In this document: one piece after another, positions 6,454 through 7,218 of the stretch | How positions within the stretch are numbered: position 1 is the stretch's first letter | Layout: each line of letters begins with the position of its first letter | Assembly: GCA_946529195.1 (NCBI GenBank) | Contig: CAMMZE010000050.1 | Coordinates: 1-7,218, forward strand | Origin: an uncultured Lachnospiraceae bacterium | Lineage (GTDB): Bacteria > Bacillota_A > Clostridia > Lachnospirales > Lachnospiraceae | DNA: 7,218 nt | Direction: 5' to 3' | Notes under the pieces: generated by a model | The model's input: the letters and a program-made list of their open reading frames with translations, nothing else | Databases searched by the model: none | Told to the model about the DNA's origin: nothing | Made by a program: the position numbers and the translations under genes

Positions 6454-7218
6454 TTATTTCAGATCATACCAGTTATCTGCGCTGTGCATATCGATTTCCA
6501 GAGGCACTGCCAGATCTGCCGCATGCACCATGCAGTCCATGAGAATCTGCTTTACTTTCTCCGCCTCTTCCTCAGGGGCTTCGATCAGAAGTTCATCGTG
6601 GATCTGCAGGATCAGACGCGCCTTCAGATTCTGCCGCTTCAGTTCATGGGCTGTGCGGATCATGGCGATCTTGATAATATCCGCCGCGGTTCCCTGAATC
6701 GGCGCATTCATCGCCACGCGCTCACCGAAAGACCGCTGCATAAAGTTCTTGGAAGCAATCTCCGGGATAGGCCTGCGCCTCTTATACAAGGTCAGTGAAT
6801 ACTGCTTTTCTTTTGCATGCGCGACCGCATCATCCATAAAGCGTTTTACGCCGGGATAGGTCTCAAAATACTTCTGAATATAGCGCTCTGCTTCTTTTCT
6901 TGTAATACTGAGTCCCTGGCTCAGTCCAAAGGAACTGATGCCGTATACAATACCAAAATTGACTGCCTTGGCATTGCGGCGCAGTTCAGATGTCACCTCA
7001 TCCAGGGGAACATGGAATACCTGAGAAGCTGTGATCGCATGGATATCTCTGGACTCACTGTAAGCCCTGATCAGGCTCTCATCTCCTGCCATATGGGCCA
7101 GAACGCGCAGTTCGATCTGGGAATAGTCCGCATCGATAAAGATGTTCCCCTCCGCAGGAACAAAAGCCTTGCGGATCAGTCTTCCCAGTTCCATGCGGAC
7201 AGGGATATTCTGCAGATT
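6454..7218 (-). CDS. polA: DNA polymerase I, C-terminal polymerase domain (5' part outside window)
   Basis: DNA polymerase I fills gaps in repair and replaces RNA primers during lagging-strand synthesis. The frame is open to the window edge, so the visible 254 residues are the palm and fingers end of a protein that is normally about 880 residues long. It opens with NLQNIPVR, which precedes motif A in the family. Motif A is DYSQIELR (visible residues 31-38, D31 equivalent to E. coli D705). Motif B runs from R80 through K84 and F88 to Y92. Motif C is QIHDE (205-209, D208 equivalent to E. coli D882). The Phe at the position of E. coli F762 is the usual bacterial residue that disfavours dideoxynucleotides. 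All catalytic residues seen are intact. An apparent ATG at 7194 is internal (Met9 of the visible fragment), not the start. Whether the 3'-5' proofreading domain is active cannot be seen. It heads the polA-coaE pair. Confidence 0.98.
   Translation of the reverse strand, partial: NLQNIPVRMELGRLIRKAFVPAEGNIFIDADYSQIELRVLAHMAGDESLIRAYSESRDIHAITASQVFHVPLDEVTSELRRNAKAVNFGIVYGISSFGLSQGLSITRKEAERYIQKYFETYPGVKRFMDDAVAHAKEKQYSLTLYKRRRPIPEIASKNFMQRSFGERVAMNAPIQGTAADIIKIAMIRTAHELKRQNLKARLILQIHDELLIEAPEEEAEKVKQILMDCMVHAADLAVPLEIDMHSADNWYDLK

Noticed and set aside
1..7218. Defence system, mobile element, CRISPR array, toxin-antitoxin pair or phage genes
   Set aside because: All eight genes have clear housekeeping or conserved-family identities, spacing is uniform and small, and no terminal repeats or array-like periodicity were seen.

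Overview
The window is a compact stretch of bacterial chromosome of ordinary core-gene character. All eight genes are read from the minus strand, so transcription runs from high to low coordinates. Base composition looks balanced by eye, near 50% GC. Shine-Dalgarno sites are purine-rich and the promoters are sigma-A type. The gene content (polA-coaE, a SleB-like cell wall hydrolase, a WalJ-type metallo-beta-lactamase-fold protein, an ACT/UPF0210 pair, pepD and a long-form argF) suggests a clostridial Firmicute, most likely Lachnospiraceae (Blautia/Dorea-like). That placement comes from remembered gene order and protein style, not from a search.

In transcription order: (1) 7218-6454 is the C-terminal polymerase domain of DNA polymerase I, cut by the window edge. 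(2) 6435-5836 is coaE, 18 nt behind polA, so the two are probably co-transcribed. (3) An AT-rich gap holds a near-consensus sigma-A promoter with an extended -10; a perfect 7-bp dyad fills its spacer. (4) 5760-5086 is a membrane-anchored SleB-like cell wall hydrolase, closed by an intrinsic terminator whose stem includes its stop codon. (5) A second sigma-A promoter at 5030-5002 opens a tight five-gene unit: a WalJ/YycJ-type MBL-fold protein (4959-4162), an ACT-domain protein (4149-3877), a UPF0210/'PFL family' protein (3862-2498), aminoacyl-histidine dipeptidase pepD (2470-1013, TTG start) and ornithine carbamoyltransferase argF (978 to the edge, lacking only its last few residues). The gaps inside this unit are 12, 14, 27 and 34 nt.

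Region by region, the right third handles DNA replication/repair and the last step of CoA synthesis, the middle gene acts on peptidoglycan, and the left two thirds form one transcription unit. That unit joins a probable nuclease-like MBL protein, a sensor-like ACT protein with an uncharacterised partner, a peptidase that releases free amino acids, and a urea-cycle-type step of arginine metabolism. The ACT/UPF0210 pair is the least understood part and the best candidate for new biology. I see no mobile element, CRISPR array, RNA gene, toxin-antitoxin pair or defence system, and no gene-free stretch longer than 126 bases.
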